Below are positions 1 through 7,206 of a DNA stretch of 22,310 nucleotides, piece after piece. Each line of letters opens with the position of its first letter. The first letter of the stretch is position 1. The stretch is taken from assembly GCA_046728155.1 (NCBI GenBank), contig JBKPDY010000170.1, forward strand, positions 1 through 22,310, written 5' to 3'. Source of the stretch: CAWDLX01 sp046728155 (GTDB taxonomy: Bacteria; Actinomycetota; Actinomycetes; Mycobacteriales; Micromonosporaceae). The position numbers and the translations under genes are program-made. The notes under the pieces are model-generated. The model ran no database searches, had not been told where the DNA came from, and was given only the letters and a program-made list of their open reading frames with translations.

Positions 1-126
1 CCGTAGCGTCGATGCGGCGGTCAGACTGAGGTTATCGTCCGGAAGTACGCGGCGGAGCATGCGGAAGAGACGGTCGAAGCTGGCCGCGACGGCGTGAGCA
101 TCGGATTCCAGATCCCGTACTTGCAC
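1..126 (-). CDS. MarR-family transcriptional regulator, N-terminal part (cut by window edge)
   Basis: Reading the minus strand from a GTG at 126 gives 42 open codons to the window edge. The peptide has the look of the first helices of MarR-family winged-helix regulators: an acidic start, a helix with FDRLFRMLRRVL, then the family-typical LSLTAASTLR where the next helix begins. MarR proteins are dimeric repressors or activators that usually bind palindromes overlapping their own promoter and often respond to small phenolic ligands. An in-frame TGA lies just upstream, so the start is GTG 126 or the TTG two codons earlier (132). A GAGG lies immediately upstream but is too close to the GTG to be ideal. 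The gene is divergent from dnaG. The wing and most of the HTH lie outside the window, so the family call rests on the N-terminus only. Confidence 0.6.
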   Translation of the reverse strand, partial: MQVRDLESDAHAVAASFDRLFRMLRRVLPDDNLSLTAASTLR

Positions 127-130
127 CCTC

Positions 131-161
131 AAGGTATATCACACGCTTATAGACGTACCTT
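131..161. promoter_or_regulatory. AT-rich inverted repeat, possible operator/promoter of the MarR gene
   Basis: In a very GC-rich context, 129-166 is strikingly AT-rich and contains the inverted arms AAGGTA (131-136) and TACCTT (156-161), 19 bases apart. Between and beside the arms are TATATC, TTATAG and TTATAT, any of which could serve as a -10 element. The repeat sits directly upstream of the MarR start and about 130 bases upstream of dnaG. That is where an autoregulating MarR protein would bind. No clear -35/-10 pair could be fixed on either strand, so the role is inferred from position. Confidence 0.3.
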
Positions 162-290
162 ATATGGTTCCGGTCCACAGTGGATTGATCTTGCGGTCAC
201 TCTCCGCCCAGCTCCGATAACGGACTGTAGGGTCTGCCGGTCGCCGTGGCGCTCCCCGCGTGCGACCGCGCGTCGGGCAGGATGGAAGGC

Positions 291-2144
291 GTGACCGGAC
301 GCATCCGCGATGAGGACGTGGCCATGGTCCGTGAGCGCACCTCGATCGTCGACGTGGTGTCCGAGTACGTGACGCTCAAGCCGGCCGGCGGTGGCAACGT
401 CAAGGGACTCTGTCCGTTCCATGACGAGAAGACGCCGTCGTTCAACGTCGCCCCGGCCAAGGGCGTCTACTTCTGCTACGGGTGCGGTGCCGGTGGTGAC
501 GCCATCACGTTCGTGATGACCCTTGAGCACCTGTCCTTCGTCGAGGCGCTCGAGCGCCTGGCGGGGAAAGCGGGAGTGCAGCTCCGCTATGTGGAGGCGG
601 GCCCAGCGCCGGTACGGGGTCAGCCCGGTCAGCGCCAGCGTCTCGCCGCGGCCAACGCGGCCGCCCTGGAGTACTACCGCGACCAGCTCGGCTCGGCGGA
701 CGCCCGTCCAGCCCGGGAGTTCCTTGCAAAGCGGGGGTTCGACCAGGACGCGGCCGCCAGGTACGGGTGCGGCTTCGCGCCGGAGGCATGGGAAGCCGTG
801 ACGAAACACTTGCGGCAGAAGGGTTTTACAGCTCAGGAGCTCGTCACGGCCGGACTGTCCAAAGAGGCCCGGTCAGGCAGTCTCATCGACCGGTTCCGCC
901 GCCGGCTCCTCTGGCCGATCCGGGATCTCTCGGGCGACGTCATCGGGTTCGGTGCCCGCAAACTCTTCGAAGACGACGACGGACCGAAGTATCTGAACAC
1001 GCCGGAAACGCCGCTGTACAAGAAATCTCACGTCCTGTACGGGATCGAGCACGCCAAGCGGGAGATCGCGAAGCAAGGCCGGGCGGTTATCGTCGAGGGC
1101 TACACCGACGTCATGGCCTGCCACCAGGCCGGAGTCCCTACCGCCGTCGCCACGTGCGGTACCGCCTTCGGTGCGGACCATGTCGCGGTGCTGCGGCGGC
1201 TGCTCATGGACAACGACGTCTTCGGCGGCGAGATCATCTTCACCTTCGACGGCGACGCCGCGGGGCAGAAAGCCGCATTGCGAGCGTTCGAGGATGACCA
1301 ACGATTCGTCGCGCAGACCTACATCGCGGTGAGCCCCGACAACATGGACCCGTGCGAACTGAGGCTGGCCAAGGGTGATGTCGCTGTGCGCGATCTGATA
1401 GCACGGCGGGAGCCGCTCATCTCCTTCGCGCTGCACTCGCATCTCGTCAAGTACGATCTCGATCTCGCCGAGGGAAGAGTGGCGGCGCTGAAGGCGACGG
1501 CTCCCCTGGTGGCGAAGATCAAGGATCGGTCACTGGGCAGCCAGTACGTCCGCAAGCTCGCGGGTGATCTCGGCATGGAGGTGGAGGAGGTGGCCCGGAT
1601 GGTGGCCGCCGCCGCCCGGCGGTCCAGGGTGCCGCTGACCGCGCCGCCACAGCGGGCCGCCCCCGATGCGAACGACCCTCGCTCCCTTGTGGAGCGTGAG
1701 GCGCTCAAGCTGGCACTGCAGGAGCCAGCCGTCGCCGGGCCCCTGTTCGATGCGGTGGACGAGACGGTCTACGCCTACCCGCTGCACACGGCCATCCGCC
1801 GAGCCATCACCGAGGCCGGTGGCGCCGCGGCGGCTGCCGGCGGTGCCGGCTGGATCGAAGCGGTACGGGAGGCGTGCGGCGACCTCGCGGCCAGAGCCAT
1901 CGTCAGCGAGCTGGCCGTAGAACCGTTGCGGGTGGACGGTGAGCCGGATCCCCAGTACGCGGCGATCCAGCTGTCCCGGTTGCAACTCTTCGCCCTCAAC
2001 GGGCGCATCGGCGACCTGAAGTCCCGGCTGCAGCGGGTCAACCCGGTCACGAATCAGGATGAGCATTTCCAACTCTTCGGTGAGCTTGTTTCGTTGGAGC
2101 AGCATGCCCGCGCGTTGCGTGAGCGAACCGCGGGAGGAGTCTGA
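291..2144 (+). CDS. dnaG: DNA primase DnaG
   Basis: DnaG makes the RNA primers for lagging-strand synthesis and acts with the replicative helicase DnaB. From GTG 291 the protein is about 617 aa, normal for actinobacterial DnaG. The N-terminal CHC2 zinc finger is complete (C41, H44, C62, C65 in CPFH...CYGC). The TOPRIM domain has the EGYTD glutamate at E269 and the metal-binding DGD at D320-D322 (TFDGDAAG). The C-terminal third, after a proline/alanine-rich linker near residue 460, is the helical DnaB-binding region (LVEREALKLALQEP). GTG 291 was chosen because the protein then begins with the family-typical GRIRDEDV; GGAAGG lies 2-6 bases upstream, which is close, and the in-frame ATGs at 282 and 246 are alternatives. 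The next gene starts one base after the stop, so the two are probably cotranscribed. Confidence 0.97.
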   Translation: MTGRIRDEDVAMVRERTSIVDVVSEYVTLKPAGGGNVKGLCPFHDEKTPSFNVAPAKGVYFCYGCGAGGDAITFVMTLEHLSFVEALERLAGKAGVQLRYVEAGPAPVRGQPGQRQRLAAANAAALEYYRDQLGSADARPAREFLAKRGFDQDAAARYGCGFAPEAWEAVTKHLRQKGFTAQELVTAGLSKEARSGSLIDRFRRRLLWPIRDLSGDVIGFGARKLFEDDDGPKYLNTPETPLYKKSHVLYGIEHAKREIAKQGRAVIVEGYTDVMACHQAGVPTAVATCGTAFGADHVAVLRRLLMDNDVFGGEIIFTFDGDAAGQKAALRAFEDDQRFVAQTYIAVSPDNMDPCELRLAKGDVAVRDLIARREPLISFALHSHLVKYDLDLAEGRVAALKATAPLVAKIKDRSLGSQYVRKLAGDLGMEVEEVARMVAAAARRSRVPLTAPPQRAAPDANDPRSLVEREALKLALQEPAVAGPLFDAVDETVYAYPLHTAIRRAITEAGGAAAAAGGAGWIEAVREACGDLAARAIVSELAVEPLRVDGEPDPQYAAIQLSRLQLFALNGRIGDLKSRLQRVNPVTNQDEHFQLFGELVSLEQHARALRERTAGGV

Positions 2145-2145
2145 G

Positions 2146-2664
2146 ATGGGTCTGCTGTTCCGGCGCAAGCTTCCGGCGGTGGCCCGTCCGAAGCTCGCCC
2201 GCGACGAGAGGATCGTCGCGTGGGCATCCACATCGGACGGTCCGGGTCATGCCGTGGTGGTGACGACGCTCGGCGTGTGGATGCCGGATCGGGAGAGGTT
2301 GGGCTGGCATCAGATTCACAAGGCGACCTGGTCGCCGCCGAGGCTGACGATCATCGCCGCTGTCCTCGTCGAGGCTCGACCGACCTACGACGTGATGGCC
2401 GACGACGCTCCCGTCAGCGTCCAGCTCGCCGAACCGGACGGCGTACCGGAGGAGGTCCGCAGACGCGTCACCCGCTCGGTGGCGCAGACATTCCGTCAGC
2501 CCTTGGCGGGCGGGGGCGTCCGCGTGGTCGCGCGGCGTGCGCCGGGCGTCGATGGGGTGCGGTGGCACGTACGTTACGACGAGGGCACCGACGGCACCGC
2601 CCCGGATGTGGTTGCCGCCACAGACGAGATCGTCTCCGCGTCCGAGACGCCACCGCCGGAGTGA
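2146..2664 (+). CDS. Conserved hypothetical protein linked to dnaG
   Basis: This 172-aa protein starts at an ATG one base after the dnaG stop, with a GGGAGGAG ribosome site inside the end of dnaG (2131-2139), so it is very likely translationally coupled to primase. It begins with a short basic stretch (LLFRRKLP). The middle has alternating hydrophobic and polar strands such as HAVVVTTLGVWMPD and an aromatic GWHQIHKATWSPP. The C-terminus is low-complexity, rich in D, A and T. There is no signal peptide or membrane helix. A protein of this size and style behind dnaG is common in actinobacteria, but I know of no assigned function. The beta-rich middle with 'W-x-x-I-x-x-A-x-W' suggests a PH-like barrel, which is a guess. 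Confidence 0.85.
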   Translation: MGLLFRRKLPAVARPKLARDERIVAWASTSDGPGHAVVVTTLGVWMPDRERLGWHQIHKATWSPPRLTIIAAVLVEARPTYDVMADDAPVSVQLAEPDGVPEEVRRRVTRSVAQTFRQPLAGGGVRVVARRAPGVDGVRWHVRYDEGTDGTAPDVVAATDEIVSASETPPPE

Positions 2665-2752
2665 ATCCGCGCAGGTCAGGAAAACAGCTCGCGGGAGTGT
2701 CGGGGGGTCGAGTTAAGGTCGCCACTGTGACCGAGCGCGGAGGCGAGCCGAC

Positions 2753-3685
2753 ATGACCGGCGTACCCCTCATTCGCGCGCGCGGTCTGGTTAAGCGGTTC
2801 GGCGACTTCACCGCCGTTGCCGGCATCGACGTCGACGTCCATCAGGGGGAGGCGTTCGGCTTCCTGGGCCCGAATGGAGCCGGCAAGTCCTCAACGATGC
2901 GCATGATCGGCTGCATCTCCCCGCCATCGGACGGGACGTTGTCGATCCTCGGGCTGGATCCGGTGCGCGATGGCCCGCGAATACGCGGCCGGCTCGGCGT
3001 GTGTCCGCAGCTGGACTCGCTCGACCCTGAGATTACGGTGCTCGAGAACCTGACGGTCTACGCGCGCTACTTCGGCATCTCCCGGCGGATCGCCCAGCAA
3101 CGAGCAGAGGAACTACTGGACTTCGTCCAGCTCTCCGAGCGCGCGAACGACAAGGTCGAGCCCCTCTCCGGCGGGATGAAACGGCGCCTGACCATCGCAC
3201 GCGCCCTGGTGAACGAGCCCGATATCGTGCTCCTTGACGAACCGACGACCGGGCTTGATCCGCAGGCCCGACACCTGGTCTGGGAACGGCTCTTCAGGCT
3301 CAAGAAACGCGGCGTGACCTTGGTCCTGACCACTCATTACATGGACGAAGCCGAGCAGCTCTGCGACCGGCTGGTCGTGATGGACCGCGGACGGATCGTC
3401 GCCGAGGGGTCGCCACGCGAGTTGATCGCGCGACACTCGACCCGCGAGGTGGTCGAGCTGCGCTTTGGCGACAATCCTCTCGAGGGGTACGTCGGCAAGC
3501 TTGACGGGATAGGCGAACGGGTCGAGCCCCTGCCCGACAGGATCCTTGTCTACGCGGATGATGGAGACGCCGCGGCCGACACGGTGCACAGTCGCCGGCT
3601 GGCGCCGAGCAGCGTACTGGTTCGCCGAAGCTCATTGGAGGACGTGTTCCTGCACCTCACCGGCCGGGCACTGGTCGAGGAGTGA
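2753..3685 (+). CDS. ABC transporter ATP-binding protein, DrrA/NodI-like ABC-2 exporter ATPase
   Basis: This 310-aa ATPase should energise the two permeases encoded directly downstream. All nucleotide-binding motifs are present: Walker A GPNGAGKS (39-46), signature LSGGMKRRL (from residue 138), Walker B IVLLDEP with D162-E163, and the H-loop histidine H195 in TTHYMDEAE. After residue 220 comes the roughly 90-residue C-terminal extension typical of DrrA/NodI ATPases, ending in SLEDVFLHLTGRAL. The ATG at 2753 has GGAGG ten bases upstream, and a GTG at 2727 is out of frame. Such exporters move antibiotics, lipids or polysaccharides outward. The substrate cannot be read from the sequence, and no biosynthetic genes lie nearby. 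The stop is four bases before the next start, so this is an operon. Confidence 0.93.
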   Translation: MTGVPLIRARGLVKRFGDFTAVAGIDVDVHQGEAFGFLGPNGAGKSSTMRMIGCISPPSDGTLSILGLDPVRDGPRIRGRLGVCPQLDSLDPEITVLENLTVYARYFGISRRIAQQRAEELLDFVQLSERANDKVEPLSGGMKRRLTIARALVNEPDIVLLDEPTTGLDPQARHLVWERLFRLKKRGVTLVLTTHYMDEAEQLCDRLVVMDRGRIVAEGSPRELIARHSTREVVELRFGDNPLEGYVGKLDGIGERVEPLPDRILVYADDGDAAADTVHSRRLAPSSVLVRRSSLEDVFLHLTGRALVEE

Positions 3686-3689
3686 GCGG

Positions 3690-4502
3690 ATGACCACGCT
3701 CGCCACCGAGACCAAGGCCGGGCCGAGGCCCGGCCCATCGGCGATGCCGGTGCTCGAGCACCTGCTGGTTCAGTACGCCCGCACCTGGCGTGGCTCGGTT
3801 CTTGCCACCTTCCTCGTTCCGGTCCTCTTCCTGCTCGGCATGGGCCTGTCCGTCGGGGCATACGTCGACCGCAGTGGCGTGCTGGGGATGCCCTATGTGG
3901 ATTACATCGCTCCTGGGCTGCTCGCGTCCACCGTGCTCCAACTGGCGATCAACGAGTCGACCTGGCCCGTGCTCGGCTCGTTCGAGTGGCGGCGGATGTA
4001 CTTCGCCATGCAGGCCTCGCCGCTCCGCCCGCGAGACATCGTCGCAGGTCAGGAACTGTTCATTCTGCTGCGAGCGGCGACGGCCACCGGCGGTTTCCTG
4101 GCTGCCATGGCCCTGTTCGCGACGCTGCACTCGTGGTGGACGCCGCTAGTCGTGCCGATCTGCCTCCTGCTCGCAGCGGCCACGTCCCTACCGGTAATGG
4201 CCTTCTCGGCGACGATCAAATCGGACAACATGTTCGCGCTGATCTACCGATTCGCGGTCATTCCCATGACGCTGTTCGCGGGCGTCTTCTTCCCGGTGTC
4301 GGCGATGCCGGCGGTCGTTCGCTGGCTTGCGTATCTCTCCCCGCTGTGGCACGGCGTCGAGCTCTGCCGGGCCGTGACTCTCGGGTGGCCGGTCACGGCC
4401 GCGCCCATTGTCCATGTCCTCTACCTCGGAGTCTGGGCCGCGGGCGGGATGGCACTGGCCCGGCGCCAGTTCGTCCGCAGGCTCAGGGACGGAGGCTCAT
4501 AG
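3690..4502 (+). CDS. ABC-2 type transporter permease, first subunit
   Basis: This 270-aa integral membrane protein starts at ATG 3690 with GAGGAG (3677-3682) as ribosome site. After a short cytosolic N-terminus it has about six hydrophobic segments: VLATFLVPVLFLLGMGL, the region around IAPGLLASTVLQLA, FILLRAATATGGFLAAMALF, PLVVPICLLLAAATSLPVMAF, FAVIPMTLFAGVFFP, and a C-terminal VLYLGVWAAGGMALA. The late segment with FAGVFFPVSAMP followed by L-x-P-L-W-H-G-V-E is the classic ABC-2 permease signature near the fifth helix. It overlaps the next permease by one base and follows the ATPase by four bases, making it the middle gene of a three-gene exporter. It probably pairs with the second permease as a heterodimer. 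Confidence 0.9.
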   Translation: MTTLATETKAGPRPGPSAMPVLEHLLVQYARTWRGSVLATFLVPVLFLLGMGLSVGAYVDRSGVLGMPYVDYIAPGLLASTVLQLAINESTWPVLGSFEWRRMYFAMQASPLRPRDIVAGQELFILLRAATATGGFLAAMALFATLHSWWTPLVVPICLLLAAATSLPVMAFSATIKSDNMFALIYRFAVIPMTLFAGVFFPVSAMPAVVRWLAYLSPLWHGVELCRAVTLGWPVTAAPIVHVLYLGVWAAGGMALARRQFVRRLRDGGS

Positions 4503-5320
4503 TGGTCACCACGCTGGTGCTGCCGAGGCTGGCCAACCGGACCACAGGGCCCGCGGTCCGGGCTGGCTCGGTCACGTCCCGCAACTTCGTCGCACTGCGA
4601 CACTCCGGCTACTGGCTGGTCGTCATCTCCGGGTTCTTCGAGCCGGTGCTCTACCTGCTGTCCATCGGCATCGGCGTGGGCTCATTGGTACGCAGCTTCA
4701 CACTGGCCGACGGTCGGGTCGTCACGTACGCCGCGTTCGTGGCCCCCGCGATGTTGGCCGCGTCGGCGATGAACGGTGCGATCGCCGAGTCCACCTTCAA
4801 CTTCTTCGCCCGGCTGAAGTGGCAGAAGCTGTACGACGCAATGATCGCCACCCCACTACGGCCGTTCGAGATCGCGCTGGGCGAGCTGGGCTGGGCCATG
4901 CTGCGCGGCCTGTTCTACTCGGTGGCGTTCCTCGGGCTGATGATCGCGCTCGGCCTGACCACGCCCGGTTGGGCGCTCGCTGCGCTTCTCGCGTCGGTCC
5001 TGGTCGGCCTGGCCTTCGGCGCCATCGGGATGTCCATCGCAACGGTCCTACGCAGCTGGCAGGATTTCGACTACCTTGCAGTCGTGATCTTCGCCCTGTT
5101 CCTCTTCTCCGGCACGTTCGCTCCGGTGGCCAGCTTTCCAGCCGTACTCCGAGTACTTGTGGAGCTGACCCCGCTGTACCAGGCGGTGGAGCTGGTCCGC
5201 GGCCTCACGACCGGCTTGCCCGGCTGGGGGTCACTCGTCCACGTGGCGTATCTCGTGGCGGTCGCCACCGCGGGTCTGACCATCGCCAGCCGGCGAATGG
5301 GCAAGATCCTCTGCAGCTGA
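4502..5320 (+). CDS. ABC-2 type transporter permease, second subunit
   Basis: This 272-aa permease starts at GTG 4502, which shares its first G with the TAG stop of the first permease. GGAGG at 4491-4495 gives six-base spacing and supports this start. It has about six hydrophobic segments, including WLVVISGFFEPVLYLLSIGIGVG, AAFVAPAMLAASAMNGAIAE, LFYSVAFLGLMIALGL, WALAALLASVLVGLAFGAI and FALFLFSGTFAPV. The final part carries the ABC-2 motif LFSGTFAPVASFP...L-T-P-L-Y-Q-A-V-E. Its sequence is clearly different from the first permease, so the transporter is predicted to be one ATPase dimer with two distinct membrane subunits. A hairpin lies 48 bases after the stop. Confidence 0.9.
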   Translation: MVTTLVLPRLANRTTGPAVRAGSVTSRNFVALRHSGYWLVVISGFFEPVLYLLSIGIGVGSLVRSFTLADGRVVTYAAFVAPAMLAASAMNGAIAESTFNFFARLKWQKLYDAMIATPLRPFEIALGELGWAMLRGLFYSVAFLGLMIALGLTTPGWALAALLASVLVGLAFGAIGMSIATVLRSWQDFDYLAVVIFALFLFSGTFAPVASFPAVLRVLVELTPLYQAVELVRGLTTGLPGWGSLVHVAYLVAVATAGLTIASRRMGKILCS

Positions 5321-5367
5321 CCGTGGCAAGGTCAGCCAGGCTCGGCGGCGAGTCACCCGACTGTCGT

Positions 5368-5383
5368 GTGGCAATTTTGCCAC
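5368..5383. terminator. Short hairpin between convergent genes, probable bidirectional terminator
   Basis: GTGGCA (5368-5373) and TGCCAC (5378-5383) form a perfect six-base-pair stem around ATTT, in the 70-base gap between the exporter operon and the convergent YtxH-like gene. The stem is GC-rich at its base and sits about 50 bases past the plus-strand stop and 8 bases past the minus-strand stop. There is no T-run after it, which is common for actinobacterial terminators. Position is the main support. Confidence 0.45.
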
Positions 5384-5390
5384 CCTGCCG

Positions 5391-5693
5391 TCAGAAGGCA
5401 GTGGCGGGAGACTGCTGCGTGCTGGTCTCGCCCCACGCGTCCGAGTCGCTCTCGGTGTCCGGACCCTTACCGTTCTTGCCCACCTTGTGTACCTGATCGG
5501 TCACGGCCTGCTTGCCCTGGTCGTACAGGCGGTTCGCCTGTGCCTGGACCACCCCGGCGGCCTCCTGCACCGTCGGGCTCTCCCAGACCCGCTTGGCCTG
5601 CGCCATCATCTGGTCGAACTTCTGGCGGCCGGCGCGAGTACCGAGGACGTAGCCCACGCCGACGCCTGTGATGAACATAAGCTTGCCGCGCAT
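5391..5693 (-). CDS. YtxH-like small membrane-anchored protein
   Basis: This is a 100-aa protein. ATG 5693 was chosen because it has GGAAGGGA six bases upstream and the protein then opens MRGKLMFITGVGVGYVLG, which is the typical single N-terminal membrane helix of YtxH-like proteins. The helix is followed by TRAGRQKFDQ, a conserved basic turn in this family. The rest is amphipathic helix (residues about 20-75) and a polar acidic tail rich in S, T and D. Longer in-frame starts upstream add only a poorly conserved DTRARKGLD stretch. YtxH-like proteins are often stress-induced, but no biochemical role is established. The gene is convergent with the ABC exporter. Confidence 0.85.
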   Translation of the reverse strand: MRGKLMFITGVGVGYVLGTRAGRQKFDQMMAQAKRVWESPTVQEAAGVVQAQANRLYDQGKQAVTDQVHKVGKNGKGPDTESDSDAWGETSTQQSPATAF

Positions 5694-5870
5694 GTCCAGT
5701 CCCTTCCTTGCTCTGGTGTCCATCGTGCCCCACGGGCGAGCGCCATGCGACCGTTCTACCGGATCGGGTCGCTCGGGCTCGCCCGGTGTCGGCCGGATAG
5801 CTCCGTGTTACCCGCCGGTCAGCGCCGGAAACGCGTACAACCTTGTGGCGGAGAGGTCAGGCAAATCCTG

Positions 5871-5876
5871 TACTCT
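5871..5876 (+). promoter_or_regulatory. Probable -10 element of the tRNA-Asn gene
   Basis: TACTCT at 5871-5876, preceded by TG, fits the actinobacterial -10 pattern TAnnnT and lies 14 bases before the mature tRNA 5' end. A possible -35 TTGTGG (5843-5848) is 22 bases away, which is too far for a standard promoter, so the upstream half is unresolved. Confidence 0.4.
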
Positions 5877-5889
5877 AGTCGAGCCACGA

Positions 5890-5965
<76 letters not shown>

Positions 5966-6078
5966 TCCAATGATCTTATTCGCGGGGTTGCGCGTGTTGG
6001 CCGGGTCGCTCCCGACGATGCCGGCGGCAGCGTGGCGCGGAAGATCCAGGCGGTTGCCCTCGGTAAGCTGACCCCGCG
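5966..6078 (+). other. Inter-tRNA spacer with a possible orphan coding 3' end
   Basis: The 113-base spacer between the two tRNAs has no start-to-stop gene. One plus-strand frame is open from the end of tRNA-Asn and reads ...APDDAGG...ARKIQAVALGKLTPRGR before a TAG inside the second tRNA (6086-6088). It has good GC third-position bias but no start codon except an internal GTG. It may be a coding remnant or chance. Confidence 0.25.
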
Positions 6079-6152
6079 GGGGCGGTAGCTCAGCCGGTTA
6101 GAGCAGGGGACTCATAATCCCTCGGTCGCGGGTTCGAGTCCCGCCCGCCCCA
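6079..6152 (+). tRNA. CAT-anticodon tRNA, probably tRNA-Ile2 (lysidine type); tRNA-Met is the alternative
   Basis: The cloverleaf is complete. The acceptor stem is GGGGCGG (6079-6085) with CCGCCCC (6145-6151) and discriminator A6152, and no CCA is encoded. The D-arm is GCTC...GAGC. The anticodon loop is CTCATAA with CAT at 6113-6115, and the T-arm is GCGGG/CCCGC. The acceptor stem begins with a paired G, so it is not initiator tRNA. The segment AGAGCAGG-GGACTCATAATCCCT, including the G27-T43 wobble at the base of the anticodon stem, resembles E. coli tRNA-Ile2 more than elongator Met. Ile2 needs TilS to convert the anticodon C to lysidine so that it reads ATA. A decayed integrase follows directly, so this tRNA was probably an integration target. 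Confidence 0.9.
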
Positions 6153-6165
6153 CAGTTTGCTCAGG

Positions 6166-7206
6166 TCACGGGCTCGGTGGAGAAACATCAACAGGCTCGT
6201 CATGAGCCCGTACAGCAGCGAAGTACAGCATTAGGCGCTCACCGTAGTGCCTCCCCGAGCTTCTTGAGCGCCTCTCGGGTCGCGGTCGAGGAGACCTGGC
6301 TGTTAGATCTCCATGGCGATGTTGAAGTGGGCGTGGCGGAGGATCTGCATGGCCACACGGGGGTGGACGTCCAGGGAGCCGCAAGCACGGCGCGCGCCGT
6401 GCGCTGTGATGGGGGGGACACCGGCCGCCCCGATCCGGGCGTCCCACCGGCGGTTGAAGTTGCGGGGTTCCATCGGTGTCCCGAGGCTCGAGGTGAAGAT
6501 CGGTCGGCTGCCCATCCAGTCAGGCCAAGACGACCACAAGTTGATCTTTTGTGTTGTCGCGGTGGCTGGCGAGGGCCGCAACGCAGATGTCGGGCAGGGG
6601 AGAGTGAACTCCGAAGTGTCTTGTCCTGGTCTCTCGGCGGACGAGCGTGTCGCCGACCCGCTGGAGTTGCCAGGCGAGCGGCACCTCGCCGGCGTCGAAG
6701 TCCACGTCCTCCCTTGCCGGGCCTAGCAGCTCGCCCTTCCGGAGGCCGAGCACGAGGACCAGGACGTAGGCGGCGTAGAACGGGTCGCCATCGTGGCGTG
6801 CTGGCTCGAGGAAGCGGCGTGCCTCATCACTGGACCAGGTCGCTCGGCGCCGCTTGCGGATGGTGGGCAGCTTCACCGGGGATGCGACGTTGCGGCTGAT
6901 GATGCCGTCAATGATCGCCTGCGCAAGGATCACGCGAAGAACTCGTCGCAAGTGGACGATCGTGCCCGCCGAAGCGACCCGACCGCAGCATGTGCCGATA
7001 GCGCGACACCGTTGCTTACCGACTGGTCGGCGGGCATCAAGGCCTTGGAAGCAGCACTGGCAGTTTCGGCGTACCTGGTTCAGCCAGGTCTGTACATCCT
7101 GGACCGAGAGTCGATCGAGGCGCTTGCGGCCCAGCCCAGGCCCGATGTTGCGCCGGCTCAACCCCTCGTACGGGTCATAGCTGCGCGGGGCGAGGTTGGG
7201 CTCCAT
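6166..7206 (-). pseudogene. Tyrosine recombinase/integrase remnant (pSAM2-type), frame-broken
   Basis: The minus strand encodes a site-specific integrase in several frames. The first frame (7206-6520) has EPNLAPRSYDPYEGL, the core-binding start, then DVQTWLN, then the catalytic-domain opening FLEPARHDGDPFYAAYVLV and VLGLRKGELLG with the first catalytic arginine. A frameshift near 6540-6590 moves the homology to a second frame (6581-6303) with GTPMEPRNFNRRWDARIG, the box II HGARRACGSL (family norm HDTRHTCGSL) and VAMQILRH. At 6305-6303 the codon where the catalytic tyrosine should follow MEI is TAA. A third frame carries STATREALKKLGEAL, and the tail MLYFAAVRAHDEPVD ends at 6166. The N-terminal arm domain upstream of 7206 is not recognisable. 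The gene cannot make active recombinase. Its 3' end points at the adjacent tRNA, as in integrated actinomycete elements. Confidence 0.85.

Noticed and set aside
246..290. Upstream ATG at 246 as the dnaG start.
   Set aside because: The extra 15 residues do not match the DnaG N-terminus, which begins with GRIRDEDV right after GTG 291.
147..809. A 220-codon minus-strand frame opposite the start of dnaG.
   Set aside because: It is antisense to a clear primase gene and has no domain; long shadow frames are usual in GC-rich DNA.
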